This document shows positions 10,453 through 19,870 of a stretch of DNA of 64,000 nucleotides, in pieces. The notes under the pieces are model-generated. The model saw only the letters and a list, made by a program, of their open reading frames with translations. It searched no databases and was not told the origin of the DNA. A program made the position numbers and the translations under genes. This DNA is from Ypsolopha sequella (Eukaryota > Arthropoda > Insecta > Lepidoptera > Ypsolophidae). Where the stretch lies: the NCBI GenBank assembly GCA_934047225.1, contig OW203989.1, positions 6,671,977 to 6,735,976 on the forward strand, written 5' to 3'. Numbering within the stretch: the stretch's first letter is position 1; every line of letters begins with the position of its first letter.

Positions 10453-11484
10453 ATGGGCCTCTCACCATCTCAGAGACACCTTGACATGACAATGACATCA
10501 CCCGCACAGGAGCACACCTCTGTCACTGGTCTGAAAGTGTCCCCAGGCTCTCCTGAAGTGCCAGTGCCCCCGTCCGAGTCCGGAGGTGAGGACTGTCAGC
10601 GTCACCAGCGTCCCAAAACACCGGTCTCCACACCTCAACCTAAGAGCAAGGCTACCCGTCGAAGGCAACGTCACCGTTCTGCTCGCCTTCGTCGAGGCTC
10701 CGGTCATGGCGCAGAACCATCATCCACTCCTGCAGTGGAAACCGCGTCAGATCCTGCACCTTCGTCTAACGCGCTGCCCACGCCGAGCTCTTCCCCTCAG
10801 CCCTCTGAGCCCTTGTCGGTTGCTGCGTCAGCGACTGGATCCTCGGCGTCGCAAGGACAAAATACTGTTGTGTTTACAGACACTATTGGAAAAAACTTAG
10901 GGCCCTTATTAGGAAATAAACTTGTGCAGAAAGTCACCAACATTTGCATGCCAGGTGCATCTTTCATACAAATTGTAGAACGTTTGCTTAAAATGGAATA
11001 TAAATTAAATACAACAATTGTTCTGTTGATAGGAAATAGTACAGGTATCACACAAAGTGACCTTATTAAATATCTCGAGCTAATGTTACAGCTTAGGGTT
11101 AAAAAAATCATTATTTGTGAATTCCCTTATTCAGAATTACTTACAGGGTCACAAAAAACTAATTTATATAATTTGAATATGTGCATGCACAACTACTCAG
11201 CGTGTCACAGTGACAAAGTGCAATACTTTAAAACGAATATACACATTCGTAATTTTTTTTTGACAGAAGGTACTTTGTACCTTGCAAATTATTATAAAAA
11301 ACAATTAGCTACTAAGTTAGCATGCATTTTAGAATGTAGTGAATCTGTTACAAAGTGTGTAACAGGAAATTTTCCAATACCTGTTATAATTGATGGTATT
11401 TGTAATGTTAATTATTTACATAATTTTGTCCCTATTGACACGGTTAGTACAAGTACTAACAAAATTGTAAAAAATTCTTTTTAG
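10453..11484 (+). CDS. LINE ORF1 protein with SGNH-esterase-like region
   Basis: 343 residues. Residues 1-135 are Pro/Ser-rich and disordered, with a strongly basic patch (KSKATRRRQRHRSARLRRG, about 64-82) suited to nucleic-acid binding. Residues 138-310 look like a degenerate SGNH hydrolase: FTDTIGKNLG sits where the GDS block is expected, LLIGNSTGIT where the GxN block is, and IICEFPYSELL follows. Many CR1/L2 ORF1 proteins carry such an esterase. The first block lacks the catalytic Ser of GDSL, so activity is doubtful. The first 420 bases are GC-rich, the rest AT-rich. The ATG at 10453 is the first good start. The stop lies 2 bases before the next open frame. Confidence 0.7.
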   Translation: MGLSPSQRHLDMTMTSPAQEHTSVTGLKVSPGSPEVPVPPSESGGEDCQRHQRPKTPVSTPQPKSKATRRRQRHRSARLRRGSGHGAEPSSTPAVETASDPAPSSNALPTPSSSPQPSEPLSVAASATGSSASQGQNTVVFTDTIGKNLGPLLGNKLVQKVTNICMPGASFIQIVERLLKMEYKLNTTIVLLIGNSTGITQSDLIKYLELMLQLRVKKIIICEFPYSELLTGSQKTNLYNLNMCMHNYSACHSDKVQYFKTNIHIRNFFLTEGTLYLANYYKKQLATKLACILECSESVTKCVTGNFPIPVIIDGICNVNYLHNFVPIDTVSTSTNKIVKNSF

Positions 11485-11486
11485 AA

Positions 11487-12830
11487 TTGAAGACAACGGG
11501 AGGGCTGCCTGTATTAAAGGTGGTACATCAAAATATACAAGGCGGCTTTCTCGGCAAAATACTTTCAATCGAGTTGTTCTTAGAGGAATCAAAAACAGAT
11601 ATTTTGTGTGTAACCGAACACCATCTACATGAACATAATATGCAGTTTAATGTGAATAATTTTAGTGTTCTTAGCTGCTACAATAGATTAAAAATACAAA
11701 AAGGTGGATCCATGATTCTTGTAAAAAATAATATAAAAGCAAAGGAAAGAAAAGACATAGTAAAACTTTCTGTAGAACATCAAATTGAATTAGCTTGCAT
11801 AGAAATGAGTACATATATTATTCTCTGTGTTTACCGACCCTCAGGACAAGATTACAACATTTTTGAAAAAGCAATGGAAGAGGTTTTAAAATTATTATTT
11901 GATTCCAAGAAAAAAGTTATTATATGTGGAGATTTTAACGTAGATTTACTAGAAAAATCGATTATGCGCTCAAAATTAATACATTTATTCAAATCATTTA
12001 ATTTGTCTAATGTGTTCTTAGAACCTACTCGAATTACTCGGGATACTGCGTCATGCCTCGACAATATATTCTGTGATTGCGAATATTCAGACAATAAAGT
12101 AATCAACCGCTTGCAGTCCGATCACAGTGGCCAAACTATAACCATTAAACAAAGCGTAAATCAATTGCCCAAAAAAGCTTTTTGCAGGCCTATTACAACT
12201 CACAAAGTAGATTGTTTCAAAGCAAACCTAGAAGTTAAATTAGCACATTTTAATCTTCTCCAAGACGATCCAAACGCTCTCTTTACAGACCTTTTCAACA
12301 TAGTCTCCAAAGAGTTCGAAAATACGTTTAAGATGCAAAAACTTTCTAACAAAAGTAAAATCACCTTCAGTGACTGGGCGACTCCAGGTATTTACAAAAG
12401 CAGAAATCATTTATACGAATTATACGACAAAAAGTCCTACAATAATAATGTTAAATTTACTGAATTCATGAAAAATTACTCACGCATCTTTAAATTGGTG
12501 TGTTTAAAAGCAAAAAGTATCTACTTGAATAAAAAACTTAAAAGGTCCGATAACAAAGTAAAAACAGTATGGAACATCATAAATACTGAAACTGGGAAAA
12601 GTAAGAAACGTGATAACGAGCTTAAGTTAAGTATTAACAATGAAGTCGTTACGGGAGATAAAGAGGTTGCGAATGCCTTTGAACAATTCTTTACTGAAAT
12701 TCCTTCCTTAACAACTAAAGATTTAAATTCAAGCCCTGGGCTTGCGCAGGATCTTTTAATAGATAACGTACCGCAGTGTCTTTCTGTATTTGCTTTTAAA
12801 CATATTAATTCATTCATTAACTGTAATTAA
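11487..12830 (+). pseudogene. LINE ORF2, endonuclease half (frame broken at 3' end)
   Basis: Apurinic/apyrimidinic-type endonuclease that nicks target DNA to prime reverse transcription. Visible motifs: HQNIQGG near the start, DILCVTEHHL, ACIEM, CVYRP (about residue 112), IICGDFNVDLL (about 146-156), and SDHSGQTITI (about 210-219, the SDH motif). The frame has no ATG at its 5' end; it runs in from ORF1 in the -1 frame, and its first listed codon is TTG. It then continues into the linker and stops at 12830. The stop is an artefact of a 4-bp duplication: ATTC is present twice at 12808-12815, which shifts the frame just before the RT part. Confidence 0.85.
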
Positions 12831-14376
12831 AGCATTTAAATCGCTTAACTTGAAAAAAACCGAGGACTTATGGGGCTTATCTGTGAAAGTTATAAGTTCT
12901 GTTATTGATTTAATAGCTCCTTATTTGGCATTAATTTTTAATAAATGTGTAGATGATGGTGTCTTTCCTGACTTAATGAAGTTTAGTAAATTGATCCCCC
13001 TTTTTAAATCAGGCGACAACGGTGACCCATCAAACTATAGACCTGTGTCAGTTTTACCGGTTTTGAGTAAGGTTTTTGAAAAAATTGTTTTTAATCAATT
13101 GTTATTTCATTTTAATTTAAATAAATTGCTTCACTGTGAACAGTATGGATTCACTAGAGGGAGGTCAACCACAGATGCAGGAGTTGCTTTAGTTAAGCAT
13201 ATTTTTGATGCTTGGGAAGAAAAGCAGGATGCATTTGGTGTATTTTGTGACCTCTCGAAAGCCTTCGATTGCGTTAATCATGAAACACTCTTATGTAAAT
13301 TAGATCACTACGGAGTGAGGGGCAAATCTTTGGCGTTAATGAAGTCGTATCTTAGTGATCGTATTCAAAAGGTAGACATTAACGGGGTAAAATCATGTGG
13401 AGCATTAGTTAAAATGGGTGTCCCGCAGGGTTCCATATTGGGGCCCTTGCTGTTTTTAATTTACATAAATGACCTTCCCTATTTAATTAAAGACTTAACT
13501 AAGATAGTACTATTCGCAGACGACACGTCACTTATTTTTAAAGTTAATAGACGTAAAGATATCCTTGACGACGCGAATACAACTTTATCACTAGTGCTTG
13601 ATTGGTTTACTGTAAATAATTTAGTTTTAAACGCAAAAAAGACGAAATGTATAAAATTCACGTTACCAAATGTAATTCAAGTGGATTGTAATTTGCTTTT
13701 GCAGGGGTCCAAGCTGGAGTTAGTTAACGAAACTAAGTTTTTGGGCATTACGGTAGACTCTCGTCTTCAGTGGGGTCCCCACATAGAAGCCCTATGTGGT
13801 AGACTTAGTTCGGCCGCATACGCTGTTAGACGCATAAGGCAAATTACTGATGTAGATACTGCTAGACTAGTCTATTTTAGTTACTTTCACAGCATTTTGT
13901 CATACGGCATGCTGTTATGGGGTAGAGCCGCGGATACAGACGCAGTCTTTGTTTTGCAGAAGAGAGCAATTCGGGCTATTTATAATATGAAGCACCGGGA
14001 TTCATTAAGAGAAAAGTTCAAAGAAATTAATATATTAACTGTTCCTTGTGAATATATTTACCAAGTCCTTAGATATGTCAGAAAAAATGTTGAGTCTCTC
14101 CCATGGCTTGGTGAGCAACATTGTAAGGAAACCAGAAATAAGTATAAACTGGCTTTTCCAAAAATCAGACTCGCCAAAGTGAGTACCTCTTTCGTAGGAC
14201 ATGGTATAAGATTTTACAATAAACTTCCAAAGGAGGTCCTTACTTTGTCAGAGAATAAGTTTAAACAGTATATTAAGCAGGGCCTACTGAAAAAGGCATA
14301 TTATAAAATAAATGAATATTTGGATGATGGTGAAGCATGGTGTTATAGTGATACTGATTTTAATGAAAGTAGGTAA
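12790..14376 (+). CDS. LINE ORF2, reverse transcriptase half
   Basis: Non-LTR reverse transcriptase that copies element RNA at the target site. The first dozen or so codons of the listed frame (before about 12816) are out-of-frame sequence; the true protein is continuous with the upstream endonuclease. Motifs in order: KLIPLFKSGD, YRPVSVLPVLSKVFEKIV (RT1), QYGFTRGRSTTDA (RT2), FCDLSKAFDCVNH (catalytic Asp), GVPQGSILGPLLFLIYINDL (RT4), FADDTSLIF (catalytic Asp-Asp), LVLNAKKTKCIKF, FLGITVDSRLQW. The C-terminal region includes SILSYGMLLWG and LQKRAIRAIYNM, normal for CR1/jockey-like RTs. All catalytic residues are present with no internal stop, so the enzyme itself is intact. Confidence 0.9.
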   Translation: MLLNILIHSLTVIKAFKSLNLKKTEDLWGLSVKVISSVIDLIAPYLALIFNKCVDDGVFPDLMKFSKLIPLFKSGDNGDPSNYRPVSVLPVLSKVFEKIVFNQLLFHFNLNKLLHCEQYGFTRGRSTTDAGVALVKHIFDAWEEKQDAFGVFCDLSKAFDCVNHETLLCKLDHYGVRGKSLALMKSYLSDRIQKVDINGVKSCGALVKMGVPQGSILGPLLFLIYINDLPYLIKDLTKIVLFADDTSLIFKVNRRKDILDDANTTLSLVLDWFTVNNLVLNAKKTKCIKFTLPNVIQVDCNLLLQGSKLELVNETKFLGITVDSRLQWGPHIEALCGRLSSAAYAVRRIRQITDVDTARLVYFSYFHSILSYGMLLWGRAADTDAVFVLQKRAIRAIYNMKHRDSLREKFKEINILTVPCEYIYQVLRYVRKNVESLPWLGEQHCKETRNKYKLAFPKIRLAKVSTSFVGHGIRFYNKLPKEVLTLSENKFKQYIKQGLLKKAYYKINEYLDDGEAWCYSDTDFNESR

Positions 14377-15045
14377 TAATTTAATTAATTAATATAATTT
14401 CCTAACTTTTGATTCCTCTTAAGAGTTAACATTAATTAATTACAGACTGTAAAAGGAAATAGACTATATGAGACAGGTAGGCAAAGATATATATGTTTTT
14501 CTTTTTTCATTAACCTGAATTCCTGCTGTCTTGTATTTTCTTATCCCTTGGTTAAAGTAGATATAAGTAATTTGATGTATAGTATAAGTTTATGTTAAAA
14601 AAAAAAGACATGATCTTGCCAAGTTTCTTGCCCGTTCTTCTTAGCAAGACTAATCGAATGGGCGGAGGTAGGCATGTATTTATATATGTAACCTATTACT
14701 ATGTAGTATATAAGATGGGATTTGGTCGGCTGCCTGGATTCGTGCTGGGGGCTCGGTTGGTGATCATTGAACCTGTTCCTGGTCCCTGGCCGGGTCTCCG
14801 GTATGGGTTCGGGCGGTTGATTGGATTTCATCTTGTATAATAATATTTTACCTATAATTTTAATCGTATATATATTGCTACATAAATTAAAAAAAACATT
14901 TAATCTAAGTAGTTCATGTACATTTATTATTTTATTACATATATTTTTATAAGATTAAAATTTGACTTGTGAAACGTGTATTATATATACCTACTTTGCA
15001 AAATAAACTTTTTGAATTTTGAATTTTTTTGAATTTTGGTTGTAA
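14377..15045 (+). other. 3' untranslated region of the LINE
   Basis: Noncoding, containing a GC-rich patch at 14700-14835 in an otherwise AT-rich tail, then AATAAACTTTTTGAATTTTG at the end. The short terminal repeat (TTTTGAA) replaces poly(A). Confidence 0.65.
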
Positions 15046-15350
15046 ATATATTGTTTTTACACCTGGGTAATTTACTGAATACTAAGCATACATGTTCACG
15101 CGCACGACGTTTATTTATTCTAAACGCTATTTGCTACGCCGTAGAAGGCTTAAATCATAGTAGTTTTTCCGCTGCCACCGCTTGCTACACACGTGCTGTA
15201 GCATAACAATGTTTAAAAAGTATAAAATCTCGCTTCAATCATTTATTGCGGAGGTAATTGACGGTTTGTTGGTTTGTCCTTCTTTCACGCAGCAACAGAC
15301 CAACGGATTGACGTGATTCTTTGCATAGAGATAGTTTATGGGCCGGAGAG
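15046..15350. other. No gene recognised
   Basis: Spacer between the LINE 3' end and the hAT-type MITE; nothing supported. Confidence 0.35.
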
Positions 15351-15561
15351 CAGTGGCGTGCACAGAACTTTTTTTCCGGAAAAGCAATCAGAAGGTCAAG
15401 TACGACAATGAAAATGTTCACTCTAGGGTAGGCAGTGCCTACCCTGGCGTCATACAAACTTTTTTTTTTCAAAGTGTTATTTAAATTTTTTCATATTTTT
15501 TTTATTGTCTATCTTGACCTTTTGAATGCTTTTCCGGAAAAAAGTTCTGTGCACTCCACTG
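15351..15561. mobile_element. hAT-type MITE with 8-bp target duplication
   Basis: Ends CAGTGGCGTGCACAGAAC and its inverse GTTCTGTGCACTCCACTG, with long imperfect arms (TTTTCCGGAAAAGCA, AAGGTCAA). The flanks are CCGGAGAG (15343-15350) and CCAGAGAG (15562-15569), an 8-bp duplication with one change. CAGNG termini plus an 8-bp duplication are diagnostic of hAT elements. 211 bp, noncoding. Confidence 0.85.
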
Positions 15562-15739
15562 CCAGAGAGTAACATTTTATCCCGGAAAATGCAAACTAGA
15601 TCAGCGCGGGTGAAGCCGTGGCAAAAGCTAGTCTTCTATACATGTATATAAAAAACACTGACTGACTGACAGATCTATCATCGCTCAGACCAAACGGCTG
15701 GACTTAGAAACAAGAAATTTGGACTGTGGGTTCCTTGTA

Positions 15740-15958
15740 TGAGGTAGAGCATCATGAATCGATAACAAATTTTGTGAAAATCGTATAATGAAATTTCAAC
15801 TTCCCATAGTAATTCACTTCCAGTCCTGAGTGAATCACCATGGAGAGCTGAAATTTCATCTTGTGAATTTTACAAAAATCATTATTGGTTCATGATGCTG
15901 ATCACTTACCAAGGCTCAAGTATGAATTTGGACGATGTTCGCAAATTCACCTTGCATA
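15740..15958. mobile_element. Palindromic MITE, family B copy 3 (left end lost)
   Basis: Shares ATCATGAATCGATAAC, the central TTCACTTCCAGTCCTGAGTG and the right end TATGAATTTGGACGATG...TTCACCTTGCATA with the other family B copies. The left terminal 30 or so bases do not match. Confidence 0.75.
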
Positions 15959-16080
15959 ATTTTTACTGAAATACAAATGTGATTTCATTTTTACGTAAAG
16001 AAAGACGGAACCTGGAAAGATTTATTTATTTACTCGTATAATTTCTTGTTTTATAGACAATTAAACAAAACAAAAGACAA

Positions 16081-16769
16081 AAAACCGGCCAAGTGCGAGT
16101 AGGGCCTTGCTCTTTTAGGGTTCCGTACATATGACCAATTATTTCAAAATAGATATTTATTTAATTTTAGGTAATGCTCTAATTCTGTCAGACATAAAAT
16201 TACAAAATTAAGTTGGTTGAGTATTCGGGGACGTAACCCTAAAACGACATTATAAATCGGTGATTTTAGTATTTGTTGTTTAAATACAGCATATGGTATA
16301 TAATACACAAAAATTTCAAATTCCTAACTGCTTTGGTTAGATTATTTATTTCGAGATAGACCCCGTAACAAAAATGGTCTAAAAATGTGAACTTTGATAG
16401 CCCCCATTTCTCTATTTTTTAAGATAAAAAAATTGAAAAATATTTATAATCTACTTAATGAGTTCTAGACAATGACATCACACATTCTAGGGAAAGGAAA
16501 AAATCATTTTTTTTCGGCTTCATTATCATTTATGAGGCCCCCCTGAAAAATAATTTTATTACATTTTAAATTCAAAATTCGGTGTTGGGTCAACATTTTA
16601 CACAACATATAAAAATTTCAGGTTTCTATCTCATTCCGTCTAAGACATGAAGCATGTTGCTTCATGGTCTAAGAGCTAGAGACCCGTGACATACGGACAG
16701 AGAGACAGACGGATAGCGGAGTGACATTAATAGGGCTCCGATTTGCCCTTTGGGTACGGAACCCTAAAA
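16081..16769 (+). repeat. Lepidopteran interspersed repeat (CCGGCCAAGTGCGAGT...GGTACGGAACCCT)
   Basis: Begins AAAACCGGCCAAGTGCGAGT, contains AGGGTTCCGTACAT near its start, and ends TTTGGGTACGGAACCCTAAA after a CAGACGG/GGACAG-rich segment. The same architecture recurs at 27403-28018 and, reversed, at 31682-32214; end fragments lie at 7570-7625, 43875-43942 and 62130-62200. It is noncoding here, and its class is not settled from this sequence. Confidence 0.8.
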
Positions 16770-17149
16770 ACTATCTCTAGAACTCGACACACATGCAAAA
16801 GTTTTTTCGGAGTTCTAAAATAAATAGCCCGAATTTTTCCTACGAATCATATCAATTTCATTCCTACGTACATTCCTACGTACATCCATCAACATGTTGT
16901 TATTGAATTCTAGCTAAGTATATTCTTACTTTATCTTTGGGTTCCGTTGTTGTAGAAGTAAACCAGTTTAGCAGGCTGACTGGCTTGAAATTGTGTAAAT
17001 AAATACTATACCGGGAGACATTAGCAAAGTCTACCAACTGTATGCTCTCTCAGATTAGTTTAAACATTCCCGTAATGGAATTTGCTGGAGTCTGCAGGCA
17101 AAATCAAAGAACAAATCGACCACCTAACCTTCCTGTATTTTTTGCCGGT

Positions 17150-17644
17150 TTAAGGCGAATGGATACGCCAACTGCAATTTGGACCTGTCTTTGAAGGCCT
17201 ACTCCTTCCACAAACTCCGTCCAAAAACTTTCATAAAAATATATGATAGGCATTATAGAGTCAAAAATAAATTTTAAGTTTCATAAACTGTTTTTCTATT
17301 GTAAGTTTTGACAAAAAAAATCGAAAGTCATCGAAAGTTTCACATGATTAAAACAAGAATTCTCTTACTCCTTCCAAACGCCAAAAGCGATTTTAATTAT
17401 TATTTCACCAAATTATAGGAAATTTTTAGATCTAAAAAATTTAAGTTCCAATTTTTTTTTCCGTTCATGGCGTCCATGTGGAAAGTATTATTCTCTCCTA
17501 TTTTGCGCTAGCCGGAGACGCAGTGATTGTCGTAACAGCCACTTTTCAAGGCACGCTGAAATGAACATTATTTCAATGTCGTTTCCGTTGATATTTGTAC
17601 CGACACACATCGAGTTGCTTATTTAGCGTGGTCATACGCCTTAA
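17150..17644. mobile_element. TTAA-bounded MITE, family H copy 1
   Basis: Bounded by TTAAGGCGAATGG and CATACGCCTTAA. The right half holds CGTAACAGCCACT and TTTCAATGTCGTTTCCGT, shared with copies at 37594-38067 and 53532-53989 and with fragments near 33670-33845 and 61870-61990. Confidence 0.75.
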
Positions 17645-18100
17645 CAAAAAAGAATTATCAGGAGAGACTGCCTCATCGATAAATAATATTCTTTGCCGAG
17701 AGACTCTTTAGATCTATTATAGTCAATGATAGCTACACGAACTCTTCAAGGGTTCCCATTCTCGACAGACCCCTAATAGGTAAGTGGCTAGAAGGAATGG
17801 GTGGTCAGCGGACCGTACCACATTAGTTTAATTTCCTTTCTTTGCTCGGAAATTATCTGCGGACGTATCTTGTGATTATCATTATCTTGAACGATTGTAT
17901 TTTAGCTTTAGGAGACGCGAGAGTGAAATTAGTCAGGTAGATTGATGGGAGGAGGGAACTGAAAAGCAAAAGGAGTGAGCAGGTATTATTTCATAATTAT
18001 TAACAACAATAAAATGTGTATTTTCATAATTGAGGAGGGGTTGTTTCATTTGTTATAGGCTATACTGAGTTTCCGTTCGAATTTGGCTGTATGAACCAAT

Positions 18101-18221
18101 TTTTTCCAAAAACAACACATGTCACTATGTCGATAAAGATGATAAACAAACTTTTATATATAAATAATAGTTTGATTATCATCTTTATCGTCATAGTGAC
18201 ATGTGTTGTTTTTGGAAAAAG
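18101..18221. repeat. Near-perfect 120-bp hairpin
   Basis: The left arm TTTTTCCAAAAACAACACAT continues to about 18150. The right arm at about 18172-18221 is its inverse with a handful of changes (for example ATGTCGAT versus ATGACGAT). The loop is short and AT-rich. Arms of about 50 bp would give a stem like a microRNA or endo-siRNA precursor if transcribed. It abuts the next element. Confidence 0.8.
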
Positions 18222-18650
18222 GTCTTCAATGAGGGCTACTATCGACGTCAGGTGGCGCCACTGAGGCGACAGATATAGAGAAACGTCAAATGCCCGCGAA
18301 ACGGCGAAAGCTATGGCTTTTTATTAGTTATTTGTGTATTAGTCGACATAAATTCATAGTTTCAGGTTTATTATTCAAGGTACGGTGCAATGAAAGTAAA
18401 TGAATTAAGATTGGAGCTAAAGAAAAGAGGGACTAAAACAAAACTTAAGTCCTCCTTTCGTTTTGGAACATAACGGAACTGCACATCATTGCGGCATTGT
18501 TTATTCGCATTTAAGAAAGAAAAAAAATAATATTATATGGATAAGCAAAACAAAAAATCGAACTTCTATGTAAATCTAACCTAACAAACCTTTGACATAT
18601 ACCTTACGTGCCAGTGGCGCCAACTGGTGGCCTTTATAAAAGTAGACCCC
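18222..18650 (+). mobile_element. Putative non-autonomous element holding a SAP-domain fragment
   Basis: Left part GGTCTTCAATGAGGGCTACT...GTGGCGCCACTG and right part CAGTGGCGCCAACTGG...AGTAGACCCC are loosely inverted copies, suggesting element ends. Between them is a short open frame with a SAP-like start. Boundaries are approximate. Confidence 0.45.
18390..18473 (+). pseudogene. Truncated SAP-domain ORF
   Basis: The ATG at 18390 opens a 27-residue frame beginning MKVNELRLELKKRGTKTK. This matches the first helix and turn of the SAP motif (a DNA-binding helix-extended-loop-helix, usual pattern LxxxLxxRGLxxKGxKxxLVxRL). The frame leaves the motif after LKSS and stops, so the second helix is missing. 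It probably marks the N-terminus of a mobile-element or nuclear protein cut off by an internal deletion. SAP identity rests on the pattern alone. Confidence 0.5.
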
Positions 18651-18932
18651 ATTGGTATGTATTAAAAAAAACAAACTGACTTAAATAAACTACTAATACA
18701 ATAATATAATAAACAATGACAACATAATAGTTGTATGTATTTCTACTTGTTCCTATATTAATATATATTTATTTATATAAAGTATATAATTTGTGTGTAT
18801 ATATATATATATCATTTATATACGTAATTTTATTATTTATGTACATGTATATAGTTTATTTAATTTATCAATATGTTTTAAAGTGTGTAATTTATTCTGT
18901 GCACCGCCCTTATACATTTCAATTTTAAAAGT

Positions 18933-19070
18933 TCTTCCATCCAAAGGTTGTCTGGAAGAGATCGCTTTTAGTGATAAGACCGCCAATTGTACCTTACTGC
19001 TATTATAAAACTGTCCTTATTTCTGTTCTTTGGTGTGCAATAAAGAATATTGTATTGTATTGTAATGACA
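18933..19070 (+). mobile_element. LINE 3' tail fragment
   Basis: CCAAAGGTTGTCTGGAAGAG, GCTTTTAGTGATAAGACCGC, then GTGTGCAATAAAGAATATTG followed by TATTG repeats. From memory this is the 3' end of a non-LTR element common in Lepidoptera. No coding part remains. Confidence 0.6.
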
Positions 19071-19554
19071 CTGATAATAAATAATACCTATATAATAAAG
19101 AGGAAAACTCTGAAACTACTGAACCGATTTAACTGAAATTTAGCATAGAGCCAAAGTAAAAGGCGGAGAAGGACAGAGCATAGGATTTATTCCGGAAAAA
19201 TTCTCCTGTGGAATCTGTAAACGATATAGCTAGTGACAAGATAAATATATGATAAATTTATTTTAGATAAAGTTAGGTATTTATTTTTCGATTTTATGGC
19301 CGATAATAATAATTGATCTTCCCGGATATTTATGTTTCAATAAGTTATTTTGCAATAAACTTTCTCGTAACAGCGCTCTTATTGCACCGATTTTAGGATC
19401 ATAACGCTGCTAATTTAACACGCGTGCTTTTTACTTTACATTGTCACACTAGTGCTTTTTACTTTACACTTTTTTTTAAATCTCAACTAAGAATTTTTAT
19501 GTCTAAAAAATATGCCTGTGAATAAATAAACTGTAAATAATATGACAATAAACG
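19071..19554. other. No gene recognised
   Basis: AT-rich spacer; nothing supported. Confidence 0.35.
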
Positions 19555-19685
19555 TCAGTGTGAGGCGTAACGTCGTCGCGTAAACGTCCAGATGAAGGCA
19601 GTCTAAATCTGCTGAAACTGGTCGGCTTTTCCGATCATAACACGTATTGATATGAGCCGTTTTTATATAAATCATAACGTTTCTT
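19555..19685 (+). mobile_element. Solo terminus of a Penelope-like element
   Basis: Matches the 3' region of the Penelope-like remnant near 47985-48080: GTGAGGCGTAACGTCGTCGC, then AAGGCAGTCTAAATCTGCTG, AAACTGGTCGGCT and GATCATAA...GAGCCGTTTT. No RT or endonuclease sequence accompanies it, so only the end of the element is present. Confidence 0.65.
19586..19625 (+). ncRNA. Hammerhead-ribozyme-like motif (solo copy)
   Basis: Core blocks in hammerhead order: CAGATGA (19589-19595; consensus CUGANGA), then a stem II hairpin GCAG/CTGC, then GAAA, then ACTGGTC, which allows a 2-bp stem III and a cleavage-type GUC. GTC before the core and GGC after it can form a short stem I. The core U at position 4 is A, which should harm cleavage. 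Penelope-like elements are known to carry minimal hammerheads at their ends. Confidence 0.4.
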
Positions 19686-19740
19686 TCCATAAGATTATTT
19701 TGTAAATAAAATAACCATCTGAATTATATTAATTAATTAA

Positions 19741-19870
19741 TTAATTAATCGTGCCTGATCGACACCTCCGGTAACCCAAGGGCTGGGGCATACTTTGCTC
19801 AAAGGCAACGCCGCAGTCTCTTGGGTACTTTTCCTAACGATGGCGGCGATCTGGCCAGCATATTTTATTT
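19741..19870 (+). pseudogene. C-terminal fragment of mobile ORF (RGNAAS type), decayed
   Basis: CCCAAGGGCTGGGGCATACTT...CAACGCCGCAGTCTCTTGGGT parallels the fragment at 48900-49040 and, on the other strand, 5317-5420. The protein reads roughly DTSGNPRAGAYFAQ then GNAAVSWVLF with frame breaks. It is followed by AT-rich sequence like that after the other copies. Confidence 0.6.

Larger units (their letters stand above)
10453..15045 (+). mobile_element. CR1-group non-LTR retrotransposon, nearly full length
   Basis: Order: ORF1 (10453-11484), apurinic endonuclease (11487-12830), reverse transcriptase (12790-14376), then a 3' untranslated region to about 15045. The element ends in short repeats of TTTTGAA rather than a poly(A) tail, as CR1/L2/Daphne-group elements do. 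ORF1 with an esterase-like part also points to that group. Both ORF1 and the RT are open over their full length, so the copy is young; the single obvious lesion lies between endonuclease and RT. The 5' limit is uncertain. Confidence 0.85.
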
